Origin: Clostridium sp. JN-9
Lineage (GTDB): Bacteria; Bacillota; Clostridia; Clostridiales; Clostridiaceae
Reading direction: 5' to 3'
Length of the DNA stretch: 64,000 nucleotides
Assembly: GCF_004103695.1 (NCBI RefSeq)
Contig: NZ_CP035280.1
Coordinates: forward strand, 3,159,192-3,223,191
Position numbers and translations under genes: made by a program. Positions within the stretch are counted from its first letter, which is position 1; the number at the start of each line of letters is the position of its first letter. The notes under the pieces were generated by a model, which was not told the origin of the DNA, ran no database searches, and saw nothing but the letters and a program-made list of their open reading frames with translations. Below, one piece after another: positions 55,407 to 64,000 of this stretch.

Positions 55407-56167
55407 TGTCTTTGAATAAATTCTTTAGTTAAATTTTCATATGCCAGTGCCCCTCTGCATTTACCATCGTACAGCATAATGGGTAAGCCGAAGCTTGGTG
55501 CTTCAGCTAATCTTATATTTCTAGGTATAGTTGTTTTATAAACTTTATCCTTAAAATATTTTTTTACCTCTGAAACAACTTCATTAGATAAATTTGTTCT
55601 ACTATCATACATACTCATTATAACGCCTTCAACCTGTAAATTTTTATTGAGGGATTTTTTTACAAGATGAATTGTATTTACTAGTTGTCCCACTCCTTCT
55701 AAAGCGTAAAATTCACACTGTATAGGTATTAACACGCTATCAGATGCTGCCAAAGCATTTACTGTTAAAAAGCCAAGCGACGGAGGACAATCAATAAATA
55801 TGAAATCAAATTCAGATTTCATATTTTGAATTTTATTTTTTAATATTGACTCTCTATTATTCTTTTCTATAAGCTCAACTTCAGCACCTGCCAATTCCAT
55901 AGTGGAAGGTATTATAAAATAATTGCTGATTAGCTGGCTTTCAACAATAGCATCATCAATTTCTACATCATCATAGGCCATGACATCATAAATAGATGTT
56001 TCAATATTGTTTTTATCAAAACCTAATCCACTTGTTGTGTTACCTTGTGGATCTATATCAATTGAAAGGACTTTATATCCAGACATAGCTAAGTATGAAC
56101 ATAGATTAATGTTGGTAGTGGTTTTTCCAACTCCACCTTTTTGATTAAATATTGAAATTACTTTCAA
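55403..56167 (-). CDS. parA: Chromosome partitioning ATPase ParA (Soj)
   Basis: This 254-residue ATPase has the deviant Walker A NQKGGVGKTTTNINL and FIDCPPSLG. With ParB it separates origins and, in Bacillus, regulates DnaA. The stop overlaps the parB start by 4 bases. Confidence 0.96.
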   Translation of the reverse strand: MKVISIFNQKGGVGKTTTNINLCSYLAMSGYKVLSIDIDPQGNTTSGLGFDKNNIETSIYDVMAYDDVEIDDAIVESQLISNYFIIPSTMELAGAEVELIEKNNRESILKNKIQNMKSEFDFIFIDCPPSLGFLTVNALAASDSVLIPIQCEFYALEGVGQLVNTIHLVKKSLNKNLQVEGVIMSMYDSRTNLSNEVVSEVKKYFKDKVYKTTIPRNIRLAEAPSFGLPIMLYDGKCRGALAYENLTKEFIQRQ

Positions 56168-56290
56168 CTCCTCACCACCTTACGTTTGTAAAATATTTAA
56201 GCTTAAGTTCAACTATCATAATTATATATTTAACATGAATATAATTAAAGTGTTTTTATTAATTTAAATATATTTTTCCCGAAATATATG

Positions 56291-56328
56291 CAAAAAGCTT
56301 AACAGAAATAATACTGTTAAGCTTTTTG
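56291..56328 (-). terminator. Terminator of noc
   Basis: A 15-bp stem, caaaaagcttaacag with ctgttaagctttttg, lies directly beside parS site 2. Confidence 0.85.
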
Positions 56329-56342
56329 TTTCACGTGAAACA
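56327..56342. promoter_or_regulatory. parS site 2
   Basis: A second perfect 16-base parS palindrome lies between noc and parA, overlapping the edge of the noc terminator. Confidence 0.97.
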
Positions 56343-56349
56343 TATTTAA

Positions 56350-57129
56350 CTATTTTTTTGGTATGGTTACAGTTATCTGAATGCTGTCATCCATATCCTT
56401 AGATGAATATTGAACCTGCATTCCATATTTATCAAAAACTTGTTTAATTGTATTAATATAAACCCTAGGAGAAAAAATTCCCTTGATTTTATTCTTAGTT
56501 TCTTTAACAGTCCCAGATTTAGCTTTGGCAAGCTCTTTTTCAATTAGACTTTCCGTGTTTTTTACATTTAATGATTTTTTTATAACCTGATTAAGTACTT
56601 TAAGCTGCAAATCATATGAAGGTAATTTTAATAAAGCCCTGGCATGTCTTTCAGTAAGATTATTATCAAGGATCATCTTTCTCAAACCTTCATCTAATTT
56701 TAGGATTCTTAATTTATTAGCAATTGTAGACTGCTTTTTACCTATTGTTTCAGCTAATTGTTCCTGAGTATATGAGTGCTCTTTAATTAAATTATTATAA
56801 GCTTCAGCTTCTTCTATAAAATTTAAATTTTCCCTTTGCAGATTTTCTAGCAAAGCAATTGCTGCAGAATCTTTATCAGTAATATCAATAATTATTGCCG
56901 GAACCTCATTTAATCCAATTTTTTTGGCAGCACGCAGCCTTCTTTCACCAGCAACTAATTCGAATCTTCCTTCTCCCATTTTTCTTACAGACAATGGCTG
57001 TAAGATTCCATAAGCTTTTATAGACTGAGCTAGTTCATCAATAGCTTCATTATCAAAATATTTTCTTGGTTGATATATATTGGGGTAAATATCCTCAGTA
57101 GGTAAATAACAAATATTGTTTTGTTGCAT
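56350..57129 (-). CDS. noc: Nucleoid occlusion protein (ParB paralogue)
   Basis: This 259-residue ParB-like protein has GERRLRAAKKIGLNEVPAII, ALLENLQRENLNFIEEAEAY and the helix-turn-helix TIGKKQSTIANKLRILKL. Its place directly after rsmG, upstream of parA, fits Noc. In Bacillus Noc blocks division over the nucleoid. The N-terminus QQNNICYLPTEDIYPN lacks the membrane-binding amphipathic helix described in Bacillus Noc, as far as I can see. Confidence 0.85.
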   Translation of the reverse strand: MQQNNICYLPTEDIYPNIYQPRKYFDNEAIDELAQSIKAYGILQPLSVRKMGEGRFELVAGERRLRAAKKIGLNEVPAIIIDITDKDSAAIALLENLQRENLNFIEEAEAYNNLIKEHSYTQEQLAETIGKKQSTIANKLRILKLDEGLRKMILDNNLTERHARALLKLPSYDLQLKVLNQVIKKSLNVKNTESLIEKELAKAKSGTVKETKNKIKGIFSPRVYINTIKQVFDKYGMQVQYSSKDMDDSIQITVTIPKK

Positions 57130-57218
57130 ATTAAACCATCCCTCTACATTTTCCTAATGTTAACAATTCTACATTTTCCCATAAATTCCTTCTTTTTTAA
57201 AATATTTTACATAAAGTT

Positions 57219-57938
57219 TTATTTTATAGGTTTCTTAGTAGCCATACCCGCTTTTCTAGGGTATTGTTTTGGAGTATGTTTTATTTTTTCAATTATAACT
57301 AAATTATGTTTAAGATCACTATCTTCAATATTCACTTCAATAATTTTTTCTAAACTGCCGCCAAGTACAGCAATTGCATTCCTAGAATCATTTATTTCAT
57401 CTGCAACAGCTGGTCCTTTCATAGCAATAAATTTACCATTTAACTTTAAAAAAGGTAAACAATATTCACTAAGAGAAGTTAAATTTGCCACAGCCCTGGA
57501 AATTGAAAAATCAAAACGTTCCCTATAGTTAACATCCTGTCCAAAATCCTCTGCTCTTCCATGAACAGCAGTAATATTTTTCAAATTTAATTTATTTATT
57601 ACCTCATTCAAAAAATTAACTCTCTTATTTAAAGAATCAAGCAATACTATTTTGTTTTCATTATTAATAATATTCATGGGTATACCTGGAAAACCAGCCC
57701 CTGTCCCAACGTCTATTATACTACATTTACTCTTCAAACTTTCATATTTAAAAATCTTTATGCAATCTATAAAATGCTTCTTTATAATTACATCATCCTC
57801 TGTAATTGCCGTTAAATTTACCCTCTCATTCCAAAGTTTTATCATATTCATGTACTCAATAAATTTATCGTATTTCTCACTATCAAAATTTACTTTAACA
57901 TCTGAACATGCTAAACTTAACATTTCAAAATAATTCAT
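57219..57938 (-). CDS. rsmG: 16S rRNA m7G527 methyltransferase
   Basis: This 239-residue SAM-dependent enzyme has the SAM loop DVGTGAGFPGIPM and RAEDFG. It methylates G527 of 16S rRNA, and loss gives low-level streptomycin resistance. Follows mnmG by 11 bases. Confidence 0.96.
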   Translation of the reverse strand: MNYFEMLSLACSDVKVNFDSEKYDKFIEYMNMIKLWNERVNLTAITEDDVIIKKHFIDCIKIFKYESLKSKCSIIDVGTGAGFPGIPMNIINNENKIVLLDSLNKRVNFLNEVINKLNLKNITAVHGRAEDFGQDVNYRERFDFSISRAVANLTSLSEYCLPFLKLNGKFIAMKGPAVADEINDSRNAIAVLGGSLEKIIEVNIEDSDLKHNLVIIEKIKHTPKQYPRKAGMATKKPIK

Positions 57939-57949
57939 ACAATTTTCTC

Positions 57950-59842
57950 CTATTTATCAATTGTTCTGTCATTTCTATACTCATGCTCTAAATAAATCAA
58001 TAGAACTGATACATCTGCAGGTGAAACTCCTGAGATTCTTGAAGCTTGACCAATGCTCATAGGTCTGATTTTACTTAATTTTTGAATTGCTTCTATTCTT
58101 AATCCCCTGACATTTTCATAGTTTATATCCTTGGGTATTAATTTAACCTCAAATTTTTTGAATTGACTAACCTGCTCAAGTTGCTTTTCTATGTATCCTT
58201 CATATTTTGATACAATATTTATTTCCTCAATCACATCATCAGATAACTGTGGTCTGTTGTTATCCAAGGCTGCTACCATTTCATAGTTAAGCTCAGGTCT
58301 CTTAATTAATTCATATAAACTAATAGGCTTTTTTATTTCTGATGAATTTAATTTCTTAAGAATTTCATTAACTTCATCTTTACCTGTAATTTGAAGCTTC
58401 TTTATTCTTTCTAATTCATTTTCAATTGAAGCTTTTCTTTTTAAGAACTTTTTGTATCTCTCTTCAGTTACTAAACCTACTTTATAACCTAATTCCGTAA
58501 GTCTTAAATCTGCATTATCTTGTCTTAATAATAATCTGTATTCAGCTCTGGAGGTCATCATTCTATATGGTTCATTTGTTCCTTTAGTTACTAAATCATC
58601 AATTAAAACTCCAATATAGCCATCTGATCTCTTTAAGATTAAAGCCTCTTCTCCTTTGCAAAGCTGAGCAGAGTTAATTCCTGCAATTATTCCCTGAGCA
58701 GCAGCTTCTTCATACCCTGAACTTCCATTGCTTTGACCGGCACTAAATAATCCACTGATGTTTTTAAATTCCAAAGAAAGTTTTAATTGAAGAGGATCAA
58801 TACAATCATATTCAATTGCGTAACCATACCTTAAAATTTCAGCATTTTCTAGTCCAGGGACAGACCTGTACATCTTCATCTGAACATCCACAGGGAGGGA
58901 ACTTGACATACCGCCTACATACAATTCCTCTGTACTTTCACCCTCTGGCTCAATAAACACCTGATGTCTTTCCTTATCAGGAAATCTCATTATTTTATCC
59001 TCAATTGAAGGACAATATCTAGGACCTATTCCAACAATAGTACCGCTGTATAATGGTGATCTGTTTATATTCTCTCTTATTATTTCTGCAGTATCGCAAC
59101 TGGTATATGTAAGATAGCATGGTATCTGATCTCTATCTAACTTTCCAGACATAAAAGAAAAAGGTACTATTTTCTCATCGCCTGGCTGTTCAATCATTTT
59201 TGAAAAGTCAACAGATCTTCTATTTATTCTTGCAGGAGTACCGGTTTTAAATCTTCTTAACTGAATACCAAGTTTCTCTAAGCTGCCCGATAACTTATTT
59301 GCAGGGAATAGCCCACTAGGTCCGCTGCTGTAACTAATATCTCCTATTATTACTCTTCCTTTTAAATATGTTCCTGTAGCAAGTACTACAGCCTTTGTTG
59401 AATAATAGGTTCCAAGATTTGTGGTCACACCTTTTACCCTGCCATCTTCAACATCAATATCAACGACTTCCACCTGACGCAAATCTAAATTTTCCTGAAG
59501 CTCAATAACATGCTTCATCCTTTCTGAATATCTTCTTTTATCAGCTTGAGCACGTAGTGAATGAACAGCAGGTCCTTTTGATGTATTTAGCATTCTGGAT
59601 TGCAAAAATGTATGGTCAATATTAACCCCCATTTCTCCGCCCAATGCATCTATTTCTCTTACCAAATGGCCTTTTGCAGTACCTCCTACATTAGGATTAC
59701 ATGGCATAAGACCTATACTATCTAAATTAATTGTACAAATTAATGTTTTACATCCCATTCTTGAAGCTGCTAAAGCAGCTTCACAGCCTGAGTGACCAGC
59801 ACCAATTACAATAACATCATATTCACCAGATAAATATTTCAT
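57950..59842 (-). CDS. mnmG: tRNA uridine-5-carboxymethylaminomethyl enzyme MnmG
   Basis: This 630-residue FAD protein has [16 protein letters not shown], the folate/FAD region [18 protein letters not shown], and a C-terminal helical domain. With MnmE it modifies U34 of certain tRNAs. Follows mnmE by 10 bases. Confidence 0.97.
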   Translation of the reverse strand: MKYLSGEYDVIVIGAGHSGCEAALAASRMGCKTLICTINLDSIGLMPCNPNVGGTAKGHLVREIDALGGEMGVNIDHTFLQSRMLNTSKGPAVHSLRAQADKRRYSERMKHVIELQENLDLRQVEVVDIDVEDGRVKGVTTNLGTYYSTKAVVLATGTYLKGRVIIGDISYSSGPSGLFPANKLSGSLEKLGIQLRRFKTGTPARINRRSVDFSKMIEQPGDEKIVPFSFMSGKLDRDQIPCYLTYTSCDTAEIIRENINRSPLYSGTIVGIGPRYCPSIEDKIMRFPDKERHQVFIEPEGESTEELYVGGMSSSLPVDVQMKMYRSVPGLENAEILRYGYAIEYDCIDPLQLKLSLEFKNISGLFSAGQSNGSSGYEEAAAQGIIAGINSAQLCKGEEALILKRSDGYIGVLIDDLVTKGTNEPYRMMTSRAEYRLLLRQDNADLRLTELGYKVGLVTEERYKKFLKRKASIENELERIKKLQITGKDEVNEILKKLNSSEIKKPISLYELIKRPELNYEMVAALDNNRPQLSDDVIEEINIVSKYEGYIEKQLEQVSQFKKFEVKLIPKDINYENVRGLRIEAIQKLSKIRPMSIGQASRISGVSPADVSVLLIYLEHEYRNDRTIDK

Positions 59843-59852
59843 AGTGACATAC

Positions 59853-61232
59853 CTACTTTCCTAAACAAAATTTCGAAAAAATCTTATCAATAATATTTTC
59901 CTCCAAGGTATCACCAGTAATTTCCCCAAGACTTAACCATGCATTTCTAATATCTATTGAAGCTAAATCAATTGCATCAGTATCTTTTAATGCCTTAAGA
60001 GCACTTAAACAACTTTCCTTAGCTTTAAAAACAGCTTCCTTATGTCTGGCATTAGTAATTAAAATATCCTTTGACTCTATTTTACCATTAAAAAATAAAT
60101 CTTTAATACCTTGTTTTAAATTATCTATTCCCTCTCCAGAAGATGCAGATATTTTTATTATATATTCACTTTTAAAACCGCTGATCTCATCTAAGTTTAA
60201 TTTTTGTTTTAAATCCTTTTTATTTAGTATAATTATACTTTTTTTATCCTTTATATAATTTATGATTTCTTTATCCTCTTCATCAATTTCTCTGCTTAAG
60301 TCAAGCATAAGTATTACTAGATCTGCTTCATTTATTTTTTCTATGGATTTCTCTACCCCAATCTTTTCAACCAAATCATTAGATTTTCTTATACCTGCAG
60401 TATCTACTATTTTGATAGGTATTCCATCAATATTGATAAATTCTTCAATTACATCTCTTGTGGTTCCAGGAATATCAGTTACAATAGCTCTGTTTTCGCT
60501 TAATAAAGCATTAAGCAAAGATGATTTGCCAACATTGGGCTTTCCAACTATTACAGTATTTAGACCATCTCTGATGATTTTACCCTGCTCTGCATTTTTT
60601 AATATTTCTTCAAGTGCTTCTATTATTTGTTTTAATTTAATGCTCACATTATGAGATGTTGCCTGTTCCATATCTTCTTCAGGATAATCTACAGTAGCTT
60701 CAATATGTGCAATTACCTCAAGCAGCTTTTCCCTGAGATTATTTATTTCATTAGACACCTTTCCCTGGGACTGCATTACGGCAGATTTCATAGAAAGATC
60801 TGTTTTAGCTCTTATTATGTCAATTACTGCTTCAGCTTCGCTCAAATCTATTCTTCCATTTAAAAATGCCCTTTTAGTAAATTCTCCAGGCTCAGCTATC
60901 CTGGCTCCAGCCTTAATAACCTCCATTAAAACTTTATTAGTTGCAGTAACCCCGCCATGACAATTAATTTCTACAACATCTTCTGCTGTAAAGCTTTTTG
61001 GTCCTTTCATATATGAAACAATAACTTCATCTAATATTTCATTTGTTTCTCTTTCAATTATATATCCATATCTCATGGTATATGTTTTCATATTATTAAG
61101 CCCTTTATTGTTCTTACCCCTAAAAATAGAATTTACAATCTTCAATGCCATACTGCCAGATACTCTTACAATAGCAATACCACCTTCACCCAGACTGGTT
61201 GATATAGCTGCAATTGTATCAAATTCCTTCAT
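59853..61232 (-). CDS. mnmE: tRNA modification GTPase MnmE
   Basis: This 459-residue GTPase has the N-terminal folate domain, the G domain ([24 protein letters not shown]) and the C-terminal CLGK with the catalytic Cys. Partner of MnmG. Confidence 0.97.
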   Translation of the reverse strand: MKEFDTIAAISTSLGEGGIAIVRVSGSMALKIVNSIFRGKNNKGLNNMKTYTMRYGYIIERETNEILDEVIVSYMKGPKSFTAEDVVEINCHGGVTATNKVLMEVIKAGARIAEPGEFTKRAFLNGRIDLSEAEAVIDIIRAKTDLSMKSAVMQSQGKVSNEINNLREKLLEVIAHIEATVDYPEEDMEQATSHNVSIKLKQIIEALEEILKNAEQGKIIRDGLNTVIVGKPNVGKSSLLNALLSENRAIVTDIPGTTRDVIEEFINIDGIPIKIVDTAGIRKSNDLVEKIGVEKSIEKINEADLVILMLDLSREIDEEDKEIINYIKDKKSIIILNKKDLKQKLNLDEISGFKSEYIIKISASSGEGIDNLKQGIKDLFFNGKIESKDILITNARHKEAVFKAKESCLSALKALKDTDAIDLASIDIRNAWLSLGEITGDTLEENIIDKIFSKFCLGK

Positions 61233-61272
61233 TCTCTCACCTCATTAAATCTAGAATTTATTTAATAAATAA

Positions 61273-61296
61273 AAAGAAAGCCTCTAGGCTTTCTTT
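61273..61296 (-). terminator. Terminator overlapping the jag stop codon
   Basis: A 10-bp stem (aaagaaagcc / ggctttcttt) followed by T on the minus strand overlaps the jag stop codon. It may partly separate the rpmH-jag unit from mnmE. Confidence 0.8.
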
Positions 61297-61910
61297 AAAT
61301 CAACAACTACTCTTCTATAAGGTTCTTCACCTTCACTATATGTCACAACTTTTGAATCCCCTTGTAATGCAGAATGTATAATTCTTCTTTCGTATGGATT
61401 CATAGGTTCAAGTTTTACACAGTTTCCAGTTCTACAAGCCTTTTCTGCGATTCTTCTAGCTAGTCTTTTTAGTGTCTCTTCTCTTTTAGCCCTATAGTTT
61501 TCAGTATCCAAAATTACTCTTTTGTACTCAAAATCGTGACCTTTATTTATTACAAGACTAACTAAATACTGTAAAGAATCTAAGGTCTCACCCCTGTATC
61601 CAATAAGTATTCCCATATTGGGCCCTGTTAAAGTAATTTTAATAACATCATTTTCTTCTTTTATCTTTATTTCAGCTTTAATGTTCATGTTATTTAAAAT
61701 ATCTCTTAAAAAAGTTTTTCCTTCATATAGATAATCCCTTTTTACTTTAACTCTTACTTTAGCCGGTCTTGTTCCAATTAAATTAAAAAAACCTTTATTA
61801 CCTTCATCAAGAACTTCAACTTCCACCTTATCTTCTGTAACATTAAGTTCCTTCAATGCATTTTTAACAGCATCTTCAGTAGTTCTTCCAGTAATTTCAA
61901 TTACCTTCAT
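61284..61910 (-). CDS. jag: RNA-binding protein Jag (KhpB)
   Basis: This 208-residue protein has the N-terminal Jag domain (MKVIEITGRTTEDAVKNALK), a KH domain (TGPNMGILIGYRGETLDSLQ) and an R3H domain (RRIAEKACRTGNCVKLEPMN). It affects elongation/division and RNA metabolism. ATG 61910 follows gggggtga; the longer GTG start (61922) overlaps that site. Confidence 0.95.
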   Translation of the reverse strand: MKVIEITGRTTEDAVKNALKELNVTEDKVEVEVLDEGNKGFFNLIGTRPAKVRVKVKRDYLYEGKTFLRDILNNMNIKAEIKIKEENDVIKITLTGPNMGILIGYRGETLDSLQYLVSLVINKGHDFEYKRVILDTENYRAKREETLKRLARRIAEKACRTGNCVKLEPMNPYERRIIHSALQGDSKVVTYSEGEEPYRRVVVDLKKA

Positions 61911-61925
61911 ACCATAAGTCACCCC

Positions 61926-62597
61926 CTATGATTCACTAGCCTTTTTCTTATCCACTTTTTTCTTATCCATTTTTTTCATTACTACAGTTTGAGCAATTTG
62001 GATCAGATTATTTACAACCCAATATAAAACTAAAGCTGACTTTAAGCTCCAGCTCATTACAGTCATGAAAATAGACATACCTATATTCATTGTACTAGTT
62101 TGTTTTGCCTGAGCACTATCATTATTAACAGCCATCAAAGCACCTGATAAATAAGTAGTTAATCCAGATAATATGGCAAGAAACATATCCCTGCTAGCTA
62201 AATTTTTAATCCATAAAAAATGAACCCCATCTATACCGCTTATATTATTAAAAGCATAATAAAGAGCAATAAAAATTGGCCACTGAATTAATAATGGTAA
62301 GCATCCACTTAAAGGGTTTGCTCCCTTTTCTTTGTATAGCTTCATTATTTCTTCCTGGGACTTTTGGGGATTGTTTTTATACTTTTCCTGAAGTTTCTTT
62401 ACTTCTGGCTGCATTTCACTCATAACTACAGATGATCTTGTTTGCTTTATATTTAATGGTAATAATATTATTCTTATTATAACTGTCATAAGAATGATAG
62501 CTAAGCCATAAGAATAATTCTTATCTGCAACGACTAAATTCACACTTCTTAATATAAAATTGAAAAATTGTACAAATGCATTATTTAAAGCCTGCAA
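61926..62597 (-). CDS. yidC: Membrane protein insertase YidC
   Basis: This 223-residue insertase has about five membrane helices, the conserved Arg in VIIRIILLPLNIKQTRSS, and a basic C-terminal tail that binds ribosomes. No lipobox is visible, as in other clostridia. Confidence 0.95.
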   Translation of the reverse strand: MQALNNAFVQFFNFILRSVNLVVADKNYSYGLAIILMTVIIRIILLPLNIKQTRSSVVMSEMQPEVKKLQEKYKNNPQKSQEEIMKLYKEKGANPLSGCLPLLIQWPIFIALYYAFNNISGIDGVHFLWIKNLASRDMFLAILSGLTTYLSGALMAVNNDSAQAKQTSTMNIGMSIFMTVMSWSLKSALVLYWVVNNLIQIAQTVVMKKMDKKKVDKKKASES

Positions 62598-62628
62598 AAC
62601 TCAAACCTCCTGATATCTCCTGATATAT

Positions 62629-62838
62629 TTATTTAACTGGGTCATAACCGCCCTTGGAAAAAGGATTACATCTTAATATCCTCCATATACTCATAAATAT
62701 ACCCCTAAAAGCACCATATTTTTCAATCGCTTCAATAGCATATTGTGAACATGTAGGATAATATTTACAACTTGGTCTTTTATATGGTGAAATGTATCTT
62801 CTATATATTTTAATAATAAAAATTAAAAGTCTTTTCAT
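62629..62838 (-). CDS. yidD: Membrane protein insertion factor YidD
   Basis: This 69-residue protein has the family signature [20 protein letters not shown] and KGGYDPV. It assists YidC. The start overlaps the rnpA stop by one base. Confidence 0.96.
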   Translation of the reverse strand: MKRLLIFIIKIYRRYISPYKRPSCKYYPTCSQYAIEAIEKYGAFRGIFMSIWRILRCNPFSKGGYDPVK

Positions 62839-63170
62839 TAATTATATAGACCTGCCTTGTTTAAGAGATTTTTTAAAGCTTCCTGGATTTCAAAATAGCT
62901 TTTATCATTTGCCGCATTTCTAGCTATAAAAACTAAATCAAAACTTGTCTTCAAATTATTATTATTATTTCTATATGCCTCATTAATTAATCTTTTAATT
63001 CTATTCCTTGTTACACTTTTCCCAACTTTTTTACTAACTGATATACCTAATCTATTAACATCTTTCTTATTTTTATACACGTATAAAACTAATATTTTAT
63101 TTGAAAAAGATTTTCCCTTACGGTACACTGCTCTAAATTCCGCGTTTTTTCTTATTTTGTATTTTTTCAT
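62838..63170 (-). CDS. rnpA: Ribonuclease P protein component
   Basis: This 110-residue basic protein has [21 protein letters not shown], the RNR motif that binds RNase P RNA. It is needed for tRNA 5' processing in vivo. Confidence 0.96.
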   Translation of the reverse strand: MKKYKIRKNAEFRAVYRKGKSFSNKILVLYVYKNKKDVNRLGISVSKKVGKSVTRNRIKRLINEAYRNNNNNLKTSFDLVFIARNAANDKSYFEIQEALKNLLNKAGLYN

Positions 63171-63198
63171 ACTTTATGCTCCTTTTTTGCAGTTACAG

Positions 63199-63222
63199 AA
63201 AAAGGCCACAAAAGCGGCCCTT
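63199..63222 (-). terminator. Attenuator between rpmH and rnpA
   Basis: A 7-bp stem (aagggcc with ggccttt, one G-U pair) followed by five T overlaps the rpmH stop codon. It would allow more L34 than RnpA to be made. Confidence 0.75.
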
Positions 63223-63355
63223 ATGCTGTCAATCTTTTTCTACCTTTTTGTCTTCTTCTCTTAAGAACATTTCTTCCTGATAAAGTAGACATTCTTTTTC
63301 TAAAACCATGCTCTCTTTTTCTCTGTTTCTTTTTTGGCTGGTAAGTCATAAACAT
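63221..63355 (-). CDS. rpmH: Ribosomal protein L34
   Basis: A 44-residue basic protein, [20 protein letters not shown] at the start and ending [11 protein letters not shown]. It is too short for ordinary ORF cut-offs but unmistakable. A G-rich ribosome-binding site (agaagggggtg) precedes ATG 63355. Confidence 0.97.
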   Translation of the reverse strand: MFMTYQPKKKQRKREHGFRKRMSTLSGRNVLKRRRQKGRKRLTA

Positions 63356-63467
63356 AAGTTATTACACCCCCTTCTAAGTGTTTTTTCTATACAATATATA
63401 TAGATAAAATTCAGAGGCTTAATTTCATTTTATTATTAATTTAGCCTTTTTTACAATTTACTATTAA

Positions 63468-63496
63468 ATTATATATTTACAACTTGACAATGTCAA
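63468..63496 (-). promoter_or_regulatory. rpmH promoter
   Basis: On the minus strand, a perfect TTGACA (63491-63496) and TATAAT (63468-63473) are 17 bases apart. The -35 box is half of the palindrome cttgacaatgtcaag, so a second, weaker promoter could face dnaA. Confidence 0.85.
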
Positions 63497-63531
63497 GAAA
63501 AAGCAATATGTAGATATATTTATTAACTTTT

Positions 63532-64000
63532 TGTGGATAACTTCTTGAATAGCTACTAATGTTTTGCTATTATTAATATTGACTTATAAATAATTGTGCA
63601 TAAAAGTAAGTTATCAACAGCTGTGCATAACTTTGTGGATAACTTGTACAATTATTGTTCATTATATATAATTCTTGCCTTATTATTAACTAAAATACAC
63701 TGCTCATAGGCAGTTGATATGTTAATATCTATTTTTTTGTTTTTGTTGATAAATTTATATTGCTAAAACTACCAACATAATTATTAACATGTGAATATAA
63801 TAATTAACATTTGTCAATTATTAATAATATTTGTTGATAATATTGTTTATTATACATAATTTATAAAAAAATATTTTATTTATACACTTTGCAAAAGACA
63901 TATTACATTATGCTTATTCAAAAATCGCTCTGGATTCGATATTTTATAAAGCACAATGTAATATTTTTAACACAGAGTATATAGAAATGGAGGATACAAA
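63532..64000. other. oriC: oriC region upstream of dnaA
   Basis: No gene; very AT-rich. DnaA boxes: perfect TGTGGATAA at 63532-63540 and 63634-63642, with variants TGTGCATAA (63595-63603, 63622-63630), TTATCAACA (63611-63619) and TGTTGATAA (63744-63752, 63832-63840). The window ends in atggaggatacaaa, a ribosome-binding site that should precede the dnaA start. Confidence 0.92.

Overview
The window is low-GC Firmicutes DNA that looks like Clostridium sensu stricto. The evidence is the AT-rich codon use, the clostridial acc/fab operon, a sporulation protein (YyaC), a LonC-type protease, and an origin-proximal block in the usual clostridial order. The right end reaches oriC. Reading leftward from it, the minus strand carries rpmH, rnpA, yidD, yidC, jag, mnmE, mnmG, rsmG, noc, parA and parB, with two perfect parS sites. 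The last ~470 bases hold DnaA boxes and end in a ribosome-binding sequence, so dnaA should begin just past 64000. Most minus-strand genes here are therefore on the leading strand. I cannot name the species.

Layout. 1-768 is the 3' part of an insertion sequence. 836-6237 is a large sensor gene (degenerate kinase, AAA-type ATPase, TPR, GAF, GGDEF, GAF) split in two by a frameshift at an A7 run. 6.3-10.7 kb holds small plus-strand genes: hydrogenase-regulator-like protein, dimeric dUTPase, a DUF606 membrane protein, a LysR regulator, a subtilisin-like protease and ferritin. 10.7-21.7 kb is one minus-strand fatty-acid synthesis operon (FabK-like oxidoreductase, fabT, fabH, acpP, fabK, fabD, fabG, fabF, accB, fabZ, accC, accD, accA). 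It has one strong promoter overlapped by two FabT-type boxes. 21.7-26.9 kb holds an M23 peptidase, a DnaD-like/DnaI-like pair, seven tRNAs and the PpsR regulator. 26.9-28.8 kb is a complete IS1182-type element. 29.4-38.5 kb is mixed housekeeping: BaiN-like flavoprotein, acyl-ACP thioesterase, DUF1858, purA, a FAD enzyme, pgsA, signal peptidase, an XRE regulator, tRNA-Thr and hsp18. 38.5-45.6 kb is dnaB, lonC, rplI, gdpP, yybS and a MazG-like gene. A full second copy of the left-end insertion sequence follows, then rpsR, ssb and rpsF. 48.5-54.5 kb holds membrane and small conserved genes before the par/oriC block.

The most interesting unexplained object is 36.04-36.52 kb. A near-consensus promoter and a strong terminator bracket about 430 bases with no credible ORF but several long helices, so it looks like a structured non-coding RNA. 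Immediately beyond it is a tight cluster of three DnaA boxes, about 27 kb from oriC. Other points are the poly-A frameshift in the GGDEF sensor, a hairpin placed between the Shine-Dalgarno sequence and start codon of the DnaD-like gene, a terminator hairpin whose 3' arm is the next gene's ribosome-binding site, fold-back hairpins on both insertion sequences, and inverted IS copies flanking about 45 kb. All calls are from reading the sequence; no database search was run.
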